Of a stretch of 64,000 nucleotides of DNA, positions 12,360-24,499 are shown one piece after another. The stretch is from Liolophura sinensis (taxonomy: Eukaryota; Mollusca; Polyplacophora; Chitonida; Chitonidae). The stretch's first letter is position 1, and each line of letters begins with the position of its first letter. The DNA is taken from contig NC_088300.1 in the NCBI RefSeq assembly GCF_032854445.1, forward strand, positions 56,084,984 to 56,148,983, read 5' to 3'. Under the pieces are notes generated by a model. The model was not told where the DNA came from, did not search any database, and was given only the letters and a program-made list of their open reading frames with translations. The translations under genes and the position numbers were made by a program.

Positions 12360-13350
12360 TATAAAGTGTTTGAGGTCATCGCTGTTTCAGTTAACTAAAG
12401 CAATATTCTTTCTAACTCTGTCCGGATTCTTTTACCCATACACATAATCGCCCAAAGACGATGTTACACTTCATTCAAATGTATGAATGAATAAATACAG
12501 ACCCTTTCGCCCCGGAAGATGCAATATCATTACTCTTGTCTCCTGGTGTGCCTGCAATGTTTATAAATCATTGAAAAGAACCATCATTTACCCTGTTCCT
12601 CTAATGACCTGGGATCTTTCGCGGAATAGCCAGCCTCTTTGCTATCCCTGGTAGTAACTCGTAGTCCTTTATTCATTTAACGGATGTCTGTGAATTTGGA
12701 TATGGTTTGATGACAGTATGCAATGACTGACATAATACATATACTGTGCGGTCACGTAGACCCATACTCCCATTTCTCCCATCCATTGTCACTCTCCGCG
12801 TCACACATTGTCGTTGGCGGCCTCCTCTAGTGTAAGCACTCACTGCACATATACGCCAAAGCGTCTAACGTGATTACACCTACAGGAAGCCATATTCTCT
12901 ATACTTATTATGGCTTTGACTCCGTGGCTCAGTTGCTTACCGTGCTGGCGCAGCGTAATGACCCAGGAGCCTCTTACCAATGCCGCCGTCGTACAGGTGA
13001 AGTATTCTTAAGTACGGCATAAAACACTAATCAAATAATTAAATAAATACTTATTACGCCCCCTAAAATGCCATTGGGTTTACTACATAAATACAGATGA
13101 CTGCATATCAGTCTTACGTTATATCGAAAATTTTAAGTTTTTAAACCTATCAGACTAATGACTGTGGGCCCTTCGGTATATAAGCCACCCTGGTAGTAAC
13201 TTGTAGGCCTTTTATCCATCTGCAGTCTGGCTGTCATTGGAGGATTTTTGATTCTATGGCGGCACGTAATGGCTGACATAATACACATAATGTATATCCA
13301 CTAGCTAATCAGGAGAAAATAATACATAACCCATTTTTAGCGCAATTATC
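12360..13350 (+). repeat. Module D copy 2 (SINE-interrupted) and a partial repeat of it
   Basis: Continues directly from module A copy 2, so A then D is the ancestral order. Contains the nested SINE 12913-13046. A second partial D (ttggtagtaacttgtaggcc-like, 13185-13330) follows. Confidence 0.7.
12913..13046 (+). mobile_element. SINE type 2, internally deleted, nested in module D
   Basis: The head (ctccgtggctcagttgctta) joins directly to the 3' end (gaagtattcttaagtacggc) with loss of the middle. Direct repeats atacttatta(t/c)g at 12901-12912 and 13047-13058 are a target-site duplication. Module D sequence resumes on both sides, matching the uninterrupted copy near 7600-7680. Confidence 0.8.
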
Positions 13351-13439
13351 CCAAAGTCACGACCCCTCGAACATATTATCAATGAACATTTCATACCGTG
13401 TTATCGTGCATATCGTCAGTAAAGGAGTACACTGGCAAT

Positions 13440-13765
13440 TAAGGGTATACGTTTAGTTGACAAGTTATTGATGTGGTTCACTGACGGGCTGGACGATAAG
13501 AGTTTGCCAATTCGGTTATGTGTTAAAAAGCTCTTGTCCCCCATATACTGATTTATTACATGTCGTCTGGTTAGCTAATTATGGTTAATCAAGCTTCTGA
13601 CTTAACTGACATGTTCCTGCGTTTAGTGACATATTACTATTATTTAATTTGTCTTGATTTCCCCTGTTTGATTGGATGACTATTTTATTTACTTTATTAA
13701 GGTGGATGATCACTGAAGTTGCAAATTGCTGTCGCTTAGCGCTGGGCCAAGTTGGAAATTCCCTT
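13440..13765 (+). repeat. Module E copy
   Basis: 'ttgacaagttattgatgtgg', 'tacatgtcgtctggttagct' and 'attatttaatttgtcttgat' match 10570-10870. Confidence 0.65.
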
Positions 13766-14224
13766 CCTTTCATTTTTTGTTTGTCTTGGGGATGGATATT
13801 ATTAATATGTAGGTGTATGTATACGGTAGCAGGTTTAAAAGGATTTTGTGGCTAGTGAATTTCTATAACAGCTAAATTCCTTCAGAAGCCATAAAGAATT
13901 CAGACTCCCTGAACTTTTATTTCCATATCCAGCATGATGTCGACAGAACCAGCTGTTTATACTTTATCCCTAAGAATATCTACGATTCTGTGGTATTCGC
14001 CCTATCAGAAAGTCCCAGTTTGAGTCGGTTCACACGGAAGACTTGGCGCTAAGCATTGAGGGTTTAGAGCAAGGAAACATGACTGGCTGACAGACTAACG
14101 TGACAATGTGAGGTGTCATGTCTGGTGTCTTCGGCATGATACTTTAATGGCGCAGCACTTTGGCGGCATGGACTCGCCCTACCACAAGAAGACACAATAT
14201 AAGTACACACACCTAGAGACTCCT

Positions 14225-14285
14225 AGTCGTCACGGGACTAAAACTGCTAAGTACGACGTTAAACCCCAAACATACACACATATAC
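14225..14285 (+). mobile_element. SINE type 1 tail fragment
   Basis: Contains gtcacgggactaaaactgc and the SINE 3' end 'acgacgttaaaccccaa' with an acac tail. An opposite-strand tail fragment of the same family lies at 14548-14588. Confidence 0.55.
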
Positions 14286-14659
14286 ATTCAAAGACTCCCA
14301 ATATATGAGTAAATGTACCAACGTTTCCACTTCCACGGAAGAATATGGGGGGCATATTGGCCAGACTTAATTCAGAAATAGCGATTTTCAGCTGAAACAC
14401 TTGCTGTCTCTTTATAACAGTGCAATCATCTCAGGCTGGTTGCTTCTCTTTAATCTACAATAAGAAACCGTTAAGTGGTTACTTCTCCCCCATGCTACCT
14501 GGGATCAGCTGAGAACACAAACATTTTAAGTCAGCTCTCTCTGTTCTGAGTGAGTAAGTGCTTTGGGGTTTAACATCGTACTCTAGCTAGCGGCTACTAG
14601 CTGATATCTTGTCAGTTAACTATAGTTTTTATCCACAGAAGGCTATGGAGAAAGTGAAA

Positions 14660-15365
14660 ACGGGTCACCAGATGAATATGGCTATCTGATTCAGGAAGTT
14701 TGGGGTGGGGGTATTTTCTTCACACTGATCGATGAACGGATACATGAAGCAAGGGCCGATAAGTTCGTCCTACTGTCCGCTCCCCTGTCTGTTTTACGGA
14801 GTCTCTCGCTCATCTTCCTCGCCACACAACCCAGAACCAGGATACGACCACGGCTCTCGTCTGTCTGGGACATCTGCTCACCCACACATTCTGTGTTACT
14901 TTTCGTTTTTACCCTTCGCGACACAAGTAGTATAATCGGCATGAAGACGTTTTCTCATGGCTTTTAGCATCTCACCTGACCCAACACATCTCTCTATTCT
15001 CAATTTACTAATTGCTAGCTCCCGAGAAATAATTTCTCTGTCGTAACTTTTTGTCACAAGGAGAAAGCATGGGAAGTATCAAGAACAGAACTCCTCAGCC
15101 AGAAAGCCCATCGCATGAGTGATTATGCCGAAACCGTCAGTATAATGTAGGAGGTGAGATAATTAAGCAACTGAAATTACCGTGTAATGACAAGGATGTG
15201 GACATCTGGTCTGGCCAATGTACATACAGTACACGTTCAGGGGATTTCAGGTGCTAATGTCATAATGGTAAAATTTCACAAAAATAAATGGATCAAATCC
15301 TGCCATTAGATTAGACAAAGATTTCCACTGACATGGCAGAAATAGTAAAGCTTTGCACTATGTTG
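14660..15365 (+). repeat. Module A copy 3
   Basis: Landmarks as in the other copies, including gtctgtctgggacatctgct and 'catgagtgattatgccgaaa'. It starts 3.0 kb after copy 2. Confidence 0.75.
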
Positions 15366-16380
15366 TAATGTGCAGCATTTGAATACCCTGTCACAACGCT
15401 TCAGTGCTTGATTGCGCTTCTGTTTTGGTGTCGCAGCCTATCCTTGCCTCAGAATTCTCAAAAATTCAGTCCATGTGGCGCAGGTTTTGTTGCAATTTGG
15501 AGGTCTGGAAGCGAAGCGGACATTGTTCTATGAGAGCATTTCTGAGGTGGTGAAAATTGACACCGATTTACTAAAGTAGTTCCACTTTTTAGAGTGTACT
15601 GTTGCTGTTTGTTTTAGTATCTCCCTCCGGGTTTTTTTTTTGCTTATGTAACCTGCCTAGAGGCATCCTTATTGTGAAGCACAATAATCAAAATAAAATT
15701 CCGGTCAAATTATGCTTTTCACAATAACATTTTAGTGTTGTCTATTCGCACTCTGTAGCTAAATGATACAAGATGGTCGCATTTCCAGTGATTAGGTCAA
15801 CCAATGATTTAAACAATTTTGAGAATTTCTTATTCGGGAGACAAACATGGTCAAACACAAACCACTGCACTGTTCCAATCTACAGAAATTAGGTTCAGTA
15901 TTATAGATTTGCTCTCGCCGGAGTCAGAAGAAAATTCATCCATCCACAACGTTACAGCACAATCATTTTCACACCATGAGTGTAGCTCCTAAAATCTAAC
16001 AATGACATCGTTTAAAACCTTATGTTTTGCAGCCGATAGTCACAGATCTGTTGGACCTATCGTTTAATAATACTAGTCAGTGTGGCTCAGTGTTGCTCAG
16101 TACATCAGTCAACCAATACCTCAATCAATCAACCAATACCTCATAAACCCCAGCAATTGTACTACACAGTAACCTGACCCCCTTTAAACCCATTAAATCA
16201 GAAGCCTACCCAGTTGTCTATAGAATGGTCGTAGCTTATACACCAAGCCTTCAGATTTCCTTCACCAATAAACTCGACTGTACCATACAGGTGAAAATTC
16301 CCTTCTGCGACTTTCATATAGTAAATTATTTACATGAAATTTGTATAAATCTGCTCTGCCATGAAAATAACAGGTAAATT
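15365..16380. other. No gene seen
   Basis: AT-rich, no long frames. Contains a short imperfect duplication 'tcaaccaatacctc' near 16108-16143. Confidence 0.5.
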
Positions 16381-16850
16381 CATTTCAAATCTGCTTCTAT
16401 TGCCCTTGCCTCTATAGTTATATAAGTCTCATTGTTATACTTTATGGTAATTCATGGTCACGAAGACCCTTACTCCAGTTCGGTTCATTCATTGTCACTC
16501 TCAATCGCACGTGGCTTTTTTCTGTGAATATAATATTGGTGTAATTGTACCTGAAGGAAACTTCATGCTTTACACCCGTTTTAAGAATTTAACTTACCAC
16601 TGGATTCCCTTTGCTAAATATAAATCATTTAAATGGAAAACCGGTACTTTTTGGCCCGTTCTTAGCACAGTTGGCCATTCTTCGAATACGTTTTACTGAT
16701 GGGTTATTAGTGACGTCTAATAAACTGCAGTTAACATCACTGCATTTTTCCCCAGTTCTGCTTAGGCCAAGGTGTTAGGAGACGTGTAATTTGCTAACAT
16801 TGTGCATTTTACATGACCAGTTAGAATAAAACCCTAAATGAGGTGAAGAG
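16380..16850 (+). repeat. Module D copy 3
   Basis: 'catggtcacgaagaccctta', 'ttcattgtcactctcaatcg' and 'ctggattccctttgctaaat' match the other D copies. Downstream part (16700-16850) resembles 6060-6180. Confidence 0.6.
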
Positions 16851-17129
16851 GCCGTATTTCACCTGTTACGTGTGACCATTTGCTGGCTATCACCTGGCCG
16901 TTGCTGCTCTGATTTTTCTCCCTAGCGAGATTGTTGGATGACATCAGTTATACTAGTATATAGCATCCGATCATCAAACGTTCACGGCACGGCCAACAAT
17001 AAAGAGAAATCTCCTTCTGCACACTAACCTAGCTATTAACTCTGTGGTCAGTGAATTTAGTTAGTACAGACTGCACCACTTGACGTTTTAATTATATTTT
17101 ATTAAATTACAGGCCTGTAATGAACACAT

Positions 17130-17385
17130 CTCGGTGTGACATCATACCATCATCGCTCCTGCTAAACCATCCTGAGGTCTAGATGTCCACAAAGGCGACA
17201 GCTAATATGACATGGTGCATTCTGTCAACCACTGCAACGCTTTCTTGTCATTTTGTCACTGTCAGCTTCCTGATCAATTCATTTACAAGTACTAGCTTGT
17301 TCTGACTTTATCTGTTACAAAGGTAGAATTTCAAAAATACAGATGGTATGCAAAGTGCAGTGTGCTGCCGAAATGATTCTCTCAG
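17130..17385 (+). repeat. Module B copy 3, interrupted by a SINE
   Basis: Starts 'atcataccatcatcgctcct', continues through 'cattttgtcactgtcagctt' and is cut by the type 1 SINE head at 17388. Confidence 0.65.
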
Positions 17386-17387
17386 AT

Positions 17388-17520
17388 CGGCCCCGATGGC
17401 TCAGCTGATAGGGCGTCCGCTTTGGGAACGGTAGATCCAGCGTCAATCCTGGGTCGGGTCACACCTAACCACTTCAAAGAGGGAGCTCTAGCTTCCTCAC
17501 TTGGCGTTCAGCATTAAGCT
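17388..17520 (+). mobile_element. tRNA-derived SINE, type 1, 5' part only
   Basis: Head with A box (gatggctcagctgatagggcg) and B box (agatccagcgtcaatcctgg), followed by the first part of the body up to ggcgttcagcattaagctg. The rest of the SINE is lost at a junction with a module C copy. Confidence 0.75.
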
Positions 17521-18459
17521 GAAATGGCTCCGTGGTCAGTGATGTTAGTTAGTACAGACTATACCACTCGATGAGGTGAACAATGTTTTGTGTACATTGC
17601 GGATTTAATCCGCTAAGTTCACAACAGTGCCACATTCTAGTAAGCGTAGTTTCCAAGAGAAGATGTAGATCATCCGATGACCACAGAAATGATCAGTGTC
17701 AAGAAAACGTGTGATTGGTTCTTTATGTTTTCGTGTGAATGCTCGAGGCCAAATGGAATGGAGACAAAGCATTAACTAGGGTTCGTCACCCGATAACTGT
17801 ATCAAAGAATTCGATTCGTCAAGCCCGAGGTTGTGTGATGTGGCGAATTGGATAGAAAAGGATTAAAGACGATCCGTGTAGACAGTGAGTAGCGGAGGAA
17901 TTGCAACACTTCAAACGTGATATATCCCAGCCAACTGAGTCGGTTGTCTACTTATTGTGCACCAGGACACCCCAGCTTCCCACGTTGTTGGAAAAACATT
18001 GGTCAGCACTGGGCGGCATAAATTAAAGTGGATCTGAGCAATAAGAAGGAAGAACTTAGCCCTTCATCCGAATGTAATGCGGAGGCTGCTTTCAGCAAAA
18101 ATATAGTCGGTTTAAAATGTGCGCATCATCATAAGTGGTTGGAAGTAACCACTTTGCAGTTTCGTTTTGCACTGGAGAAGCTGCCACTCTGAGGTTATCT
18201 GTCCCTTTAGTTGAACACTTCATAGATAAGGTTTCAGTCTATCATATACATGGTATATATTTCCTGTCCAACTCCCATTTCATCGATGATTGTTTTACGA
18301 TTTGAAAATGATAGAAAAACTTTTATGACAGAAAAAACCCTCATCACATTATTTCTCGTTAAGCCTTTTAATTTGTTGTTCGCACTTTTATATATGGAGG
18401 CTTTGCTGTTAACACACAAGGGCGTGATTACATTTCTCAAGTGCCCGTGGAAATTGCTG

Positions 18460-19170
18460 TAACATATTCCTCCCAATTCTAACAAGTGCTCCTCCAACAA
18501 CGCGGGCAGCTGGGGCCTTCTGGTGCGCATTAAGAGGATAACCGACTCAATAGGCTCGGATATATCGCCTCTGGATGGCTACATTTTCTCCACCACTCAC
18601 AGGCTACACTGAGCGTCTTCAATCCTTTTCTATCCGATTCACCATATCACAAAAGTTCGACATATCGGCTTCTTTGATACGATTATCGGGTGACCAACCC
18701 TGTTCAATGGCATTTCTCCATTCCACTTGGACCCCAGCAGCCAGACGCCGACATAAAGAACCGTTTACACGTTTACTTGACTTTGGCTAATTCGGCAAAC
18801 CACTGATCTATATCTTTTTGGGAACCAAGCTTGTGCAGTACTGTTGACATGGAGGAATAAGAAGATTACATCTGCAATGTAGGCTACATAAGACATTCGG
18901 ACAAGGCCAATATGTTAAAGAAATCAAGTGATACAGTAGTAACTTCCATCACTGACCAAGAGATGTGCTTGTATACACAGGAGACTAGAGGGCAGTTGGT
19001 ACCACCAGTTACATTTAGAATCGATGAGATACACCGCTTTCTACCCAGTCTTCAACGCTACATCCCGTTTCTGTTATATCTGAGAAGCTAAATATGTCAG
19101 GGAAAAGCAACCGGAGTGTAACATTTCCTGGCCTATAAAATGACTGTATTCAACCAGTGGAATCGTCTGG
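18460..19170 (+). repeat. Module C copy 4 with complete 3' tail
   Basis: Longest copy: head 'cctcccaattctaacaagtg', centre 'agacgccgacataaagaacc', tail 'atacacaggagactagaggg' to 'gaatcgtctggacctttcta'. It runs straight into module B. Confidence 0.7.
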
Positions 19171-19735
19171 ACCTTTCTAGCGCCATACCATCATCACTCC
19201 TGCCTGCTAAGCAAACCTGATCTTTAGGCGTCCATAAAGGCGGCAGCTATTATGACGAGGTACAATCTGTAAGCAACTGCAACGTTGACATTTTGTCATT
19301 GTTGGCTATCGGATCGATTCATTTACAGACAACACCTATATTCTGGGCTTAGATGTTAGAAAAGAAAAGACACATATCGTATTTTCTGGGGCAAAATTGT
19401 AAATATTCTCTCTGGGATTTGACACCACAGATAAAGATTGACAGCATTATGAAAAAACAAATGAGGATTATATGACACCTTAGTGCGTTATCAACAGCCC
19501 CCAAATAAAAAATACACGGTAAACGCATTCTATTACATTGTCTTATGAAACTTGCCCTCAGTCTGTTTGAAGTCATCAATGTAATCCAAGATTGGACTCA
19601 AATGTATACCAAATATTAGATTCATTAAAAGGTGTAAGCTAGCTTTTAACCAAATGGTGAAGTAATGAATTTGGCAGACAAGAATTAAAGAGAACGCTAG
19701 TTTCCTCTTCTCACTGTATACTGCAGCAGGGAGCA
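19170..19735 (+). repeat. Module B copy 4
   Basis: Follows module C directly; 'gccataccatcatcactcct', 'aggcggcagctattatgacg', 'tctctgggatttgacacca', 'attttaccaaatggtgaag'-type ending. Adjacent to SINE 19769-20032 and then module A. Confidence 0.7.
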
Positions 19736-19768
19736 TATAGTAGCCAGATGTAATACGGAAACAAAATT

Positions 19769-20032
19769 TATTTATTTATTTATTTGATTGGTGTTTTACG
19801 CCATACTCAAGAATATTTCACTTATACGACAGCGTCCAGCATTATGGTGGGAGGAAACCGGGTAGAGCCCGGGGGAAACCCACGACCATCCGTAGGTTGT
19901 TCCCACGTACGGCCGGAGAGGAAGCCAGCATGAGACGGTCTTGAACTCACAGCGATCGCATTGGTGAGAGACTCCTGTCCTGGGTCATTACGCTGCGGTA
20001 GCGCGCTAACCGACTGAGCCACGGAGGCCCCT
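19769..20032 (-). mobile_element. Full-length tRNA-derived SINE, type 2 (taaa tail), with target-site duplication
   Basis: Read on the minus strand: tRNA-like head with A box (ccgtggctcagtcggttagc) and B box (gagttcaagacc), then a conserved body with 'cctcccaccataatgctgg' and 'gagtatggcgtaaaacaccaa', ending in (aaat)n. The direct repeat ggaaacaaaatt at 19757-19768 and 20033-20044 is the target-site duplication. It sits between module B and module A copies. Confidence 0.88.
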
Positions 20033-20099
20033 GGAAACAAAATTAGAAAATTTCAATTCACAGGCCTGGTAGCTTCTCGAACTAATATACGAAACCGCT

Positions 20100-20670
20100 A
20101 AGTGGTTGCTTTCCTCATATGGGTCAGTGGTGGTACTCTTTTTGCATTGATCAGTGAACGAATACATAAACAGAAGTCAGGTAAGTAATACGTCAGCACT
20201 TTCTTCAGTCGGGCTATCCGCTCTTTTGTCTGTTACGGGGTCCAGGATATGTTCACGGCTCGTCCTTGTGGGACACCTGCTTCCCTTCACGGCACAAATA
20301 GTATGATCGGCCTGAAGACAGTTTCTCCTGGCTTTTAGCATCTCACCTGACGCAACAGAATCTCTCTGTTCTCATTTACTAAGCATGGAAAGAGTCAAGA
20401 ACAGAACCGACCAGCCAGAAAGTCCATCACATGAGTGATTATACAGAAACCGTCAATGTAAGATAGGAGGTGAAATAATTCGATAACCTAAAGGCGTGTC
20501 TAAGGATACGGATGTGGACATCTGGTCTGACACATGCGCAGTCAGTACAAGTTTTGGGGATTTGAGGTGCCAATGCCATATCTCAGATATGATTTCACAA
20601 CTATATTTTCACAACAATAAATGGATCAAATCCTGTTTCTAGATGAGGCAAAGATTTCCACTGACTTTCT
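20100..20670 (+). repeat. Module A copy 4
   Basis: Shortened copy with an internal deletion around 20240-20290; retains 'gatcggcctgaagacag', 'ctggcttttagcatctcacc' and 'catgagtgattatacagaaa'. Follows module B and a SINE, and precedes the Tc1 remnant. Confidence 0.7.
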
Positions 20671-20920
20671 CGAGTTTTCTATTGTCTCCTTTTATCACAA
20701 ATTGACCATTCTTCGGATACATTTTACTGATAATTTATGCTAAACAGGCGAAGTGAGTTAGCTCCAAACATTAACAACAAATTAACGTTATACTAGGGCA
20801 AAAAAGTTGAAGAAAGTTTAAAATCACATGACGCATGGATGGCTGCAACTGCACATGTAATAAGTGTATAAAAATGTTACACACAGTGTGCTGGAATTGC
20901 ACACTGACTAAAAACTGGGA

Positions 20921-21636
20921 ATGTTATCCATGAGAGCCAGCCACACCCACATTGCAAGGGCCTTCGACTGCTCTCGTGTAACTGTGTCAACCTTGATGCA
21001 ACGTTACAGACACACAGGGCAGACATCGGGTTGGCCAACAACAGGCAGGCCTAGGGTAACTACGTCTAGAGAAGCCCGGTACCTGCGCACCTTACACCGG
21101 AGGAACCGCTTTCTGACGGTGACGTCATCGTCAATGAATGCCTTAGGTCACCGGGTCAGTCGACTGTTCTGGGCCGACTGCGAGTTTACCTTCGAAGAGG
21201 CAAACGAACGGCTGCATCATACATCCAGGAGGTGGTACCGTTTGGTGGCAGCAACGTGATGGTGTGGCGTGGGATTTGTGGAGAGGAACGGAGACCACTG
21301 GTCATCACTTACGGGAACCTAACAGCTCAACGTTACGTGGATGAAATTCTACGTCCTGTTGTCCTGTCATTCCTTCAACAGCAGCCACGTGGTGTCCTGT
21401 ACCAGCTTGACAACGCCAGACCCCATAAAGCTCGAGTTGTGCAGAGCTTCCTGGACGCCAACGACGTCAACGTCTTGCCGTGGCCTGCACGTTCCCCAGA
21501 CATGTCCCTCATAGAACACCTTTTGGGTATCACTGATAGTCGAGTAAGACAACGGCCACACCTTGCAGACAAGAACTGGCGTTCGTTCTCCAAGATGAAC
21601 GGCAGCGAATCCCACGTCCTCTCATCAGACGACTGA
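20921..21636 (+). pseudogene. Broken Tc1/mariner (DD34E) transposase
   Basis: The N-terminal part reads as the paired-like HTH DNA-binding region: SHTHIARAFDCSRVTVSTLM, then GRPRV between the two helix-turn-helix units. After an internal deletion and frame change near 21200-21240, the catalytic C-terminus continues with FGGSNVMVWRGICGEERRP, QLDNARPHKA (second Asp) and WPARSPDMSLIEHL (final Glu). There are 34 residues between Asp and Glu, hence DD34E. The region holding the first catalytic Asp is scrambled (LFWADCEFTFEEAN). A normal Tc1 transposase is about 340 aa; about 240 remain. No convincing terminal inverted repeats were found. A short hairpin (8-base arms) lies at 20884-20906. The copy cannot be active. 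Confidence 0.92.
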
Positions 21637-21699
21637 CTTTTTCTATGCGTCGGAGAGTTTTTGCATGCATTGAAACAAGGGGTGGCCACACGTGATATT

Positions 21700-22925
21700 G
21701 ATTGGTTTTGATATTGACTCATTTTAATAATAAATAACTTTTGTATACTCTGCCCATTGTTAACCAAGATGGAATGGCTATTTTTCTACCCCTGCTCTGT
21801 TTGTTCATTTGTTATATTATTTCAGGGCTGCTTTGTCCGTTCTTACTCCAGACTTTCAATATCTAAAGTCATTGGTCTTTTCAATATATTAAACTTCAGA
21901 CATCCTTTTTTTTTGCTTTGGCAAAATAAATTGATTTGAACTCTTTGTAAAGTTTCTTTTGGCCGTCAGTTTATAATGAAATATGACCAACATACACGTA
22001 GCCATATACTTTATTTGCCGAAACAATGCAGGTGATATAGCTGATAATAGCCTTTAAACATTTGTTACGACCCAAACTGTCTGTATTATAAAGAGATGGC
22101 TTGTTCAAAATACAGGACAGTTTAGCCGCACAAAAAAGTAACCAAAACCAGCAGATTTTATTTTACAACAATTTAGTAGCTTAACAAGAACAGATAGTAA
22201 GGCTTATACAAATACTATAGTACTTAAGTTTAACAAGAAAGGATAGCAGTATCTATACAAATACTAAAGTACTTACGGCGTCAAGTCCAAACAGACGCAT
22301 ATATTCCACAATATATATACTACACAGGCATAAATGCTCAGAGGCAAATTCACAAGAGGGAAAATCCACAGTATAACTGAGTGTATGACGAAATATACAC
22401 AAAATTCCACAGACAGGGTCCGTGTACTAATAAGCACTGTGTATACAAGAGCACAAATTAAACATACAAGTTCAGACTGAACAAGTGCTCGGTGGAGATA
22501 GGATATAACAAAGCCAGAGGCTATAGAGACACCCAAATTCAGCACAAATGGCCTAGTAAAGTAATACACAGCAAAAGCATCCAAGCTCTCAATAATTCTC
22601 CTTTTTCCGTTCTCTGTCTCTCCCCGTTTGACCTGCTTTCATAGGTCTTATATAGCCTGGTGGAATTTGTCTAGAATAAGAAAATTCCTGAACACTTGAT
22701 GTAAACAAACAGGCACCGAACTGAGCGCCTTCTGGAATATTCTAAGGTAGAGGCAGACAGCAGGCTGCAACTTTACGCTGTATGTAAAAAGTGGCAAGCT
22801 AAATTTAGAAACGGACGGCAGTCGTGCACATAACACATTATAAAGAGTATTCATCCAAGAAATTCTGTTCACTTACAGCTGTATTTAGTCTGTGGTGAAG
22901 TCACAAATCAACTTCTGTCTTACAT
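21700..22925. other. Unassigned region with a 49-bp duplication
   Basis: Two tandem copies of a 49-bp unit at 22180-22278 (ttaacaagaa...acaaatact...agtactta). A minus-strand frame of 103 codons (22273-22584) is very hydrophobic but has no recognisable family and no splice or start support. The start 'tgttacgaccc' (about 22062) recalls LTR ends, but no partner repeat was found. Confidence 0.4.
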
Positions 22926-23440
22926 GTCTGCAATGAACAAATCTCTGTCAGTGTAGCGTCATACCATTTTCGTTCCTGCTAAGCAAGTCTGAGGTTTAGG
23001 TGGTACGCAGAAGTGATAGGTATTACGACATGGTGCAACCTGTCAACAACTGCAGCGGTTTACTTGACATTTTGACCTGTTCATTTACAAATACTAGCTT
23101 GTTCTGGCTTTATCCGTTAGAAAAGCAGAATTAACGAAATATAGATGGTACCCAAAGTGCACTGTACTGCTGAAATGGTCTACCGATTCCCTCAGCACTG
23201 TTATACATAAACAAACAGATTTACAGGTCCTGTCGTCGAATATCTGAGGCAAAATCTGAGGCATTCTCACCGGGGTTTGACAGCTCAGGAGAGACATCAT
23301 ACAATCATACAGCCCTCCTACCAAACACTTGAGAATTGTATCACACCTTTGTGTATTGACAGTAAGTTTCGAAATAAAAAATGCGACTAATAATTGAATA
23401 GTCTCAATGAAAAATAATAGGATAAGATCTTTTTTTCTGG
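22925..23440 (+). repeat. Module B copy 5
   Basis: Landmarks include 'tgaacaaatctctgtcagtg', 'tcttgacattttgacctgtt' region, 'ctgaggcaaaatctgaggca' and 'gtttgacagctcaggagaga'. Right neighbour is inverted module F/C, a rearranged junction. Confidence 0.7.
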
Positions 23441-23539
23441 TCGGATTAAGTCACCAAAGGCCGTTGGCTCAAATTTCCACAGGGTTTCTCCGTCTCACAT
23501 CACCAATAATATGCGAGTATTTGAGGGGGTGATACTCAA

Positions 23540-24360
23540 ACGCCAGCATATTATATATCTATTGAAGGGTAAGTAATAAGATAATGTACGAGTCTCCTGT
23601 GTACCTTGGTCATACCATGCCAATAAATGGGAACATGTCAAGATCGTCTACTAATACAGAAATAGTGTAAAATTTAAGGCAGAAAATTAGCGAGATTATT
23701 GGATGAAATCAGTTATATATAGCGTCTAATCATCAAATATTCACGGTATGGCCAACAATGGAGGGAAGCCTCTCTCTGCACTATAACCTGGCTATTAACT
23801 CCGTGGTCAGTGATGTTAGTTAGTAAACAGACTCGATGACGTGAACATATTGGATTTGTCAGAATGTCTTGTATACATTGCAGATCTAATCCGCTAAGTC
23901 ATCCATATCAATGGTTCTACATAAGCTTGGTTTCCAAGAGAAGATGTAGATCAGTGGCTTAGCGTGCCACAGAAATGATCAGTGTCAAGAAAACGTGTGA
24001 TTGGCTCTTTATGTTTTCATGTGAATGCTCGAGGCCAAGTGGAATAGAGAAATGCCATTGAGAAGGGTTCGTCAGCCGATAACCGTATCAAAGATGCCGA
24101 TACGTCAAGTCCGAGGTTAGATGCTGTGTTAGTTTAGATAGGAAAGGATTGAAGATGATCCGTGTAACTAGTAAGTAGCAGAGGAATTGCAGCTGTCGAA
24201 ACGTGATATAGCTCAGCCAATTGAGTCGGTTGTCCACTTATTGCGCACAAGAGCTCCCCAGCTTCCCCAGCCGGTAGAAGAGCTTTTGTCAGAATTGTGC
24301 GAAATAAATTAAAGCGGGTTTTAGCAAAGAGAAATAACAAACTAGCCCTTGGTTTGAAAG
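23540..24360 (-). repeat. Modules F and C, inverted
   Basis: 23540-23690 is the reverse complement of a module F segment ('ccaggtatataggagac' equivalent). 23690-24360 is inverted module C, for example 'ttggccatgccgtgaat' equivalent, 'aagaaaacgtgtgattggct' and 'gccaagtggaatagagaaat'. C followed by F on one strand matches the plus-strand order at 1640-2790. Confidence 0.65.
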
Positions 24361-24499
24361 TTATCAGAGCGCTTTTTGTCTATCGCAGCTAGATAAGCAT
24401 TATCAGTTGATTATTTCATATGATGGTTTGTGTTTTCTTCAAATTTCACATAGTTGTATTAGTAATGAATATTTCTCTGTTATACTTCCAAGCTGGGAT

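Larger units (their letters stand above)
16900..18015 (-). repeat. Module C inverted copies with module B and SINE pieces between
   Basis: Inverted module C pieces at 16900-17090 and 17525-18015 (cgtggtcagtgatgttagtt, 'tctcttggaaaccaagcttg' equivalent, 'cattcacatgaaaa' equivalent). Plus-strand module B and SINE sequence lies between them. A clear site of past inversion. Confidence 0.65.

Noticed and set aside
22273-22584. Hydrophobic 103-codon minus-strand frame
   Set aside because: Multi-pass-like composition but no family resemblance, no splice signals and AT-rich DNA that favours hydrophobic codons.
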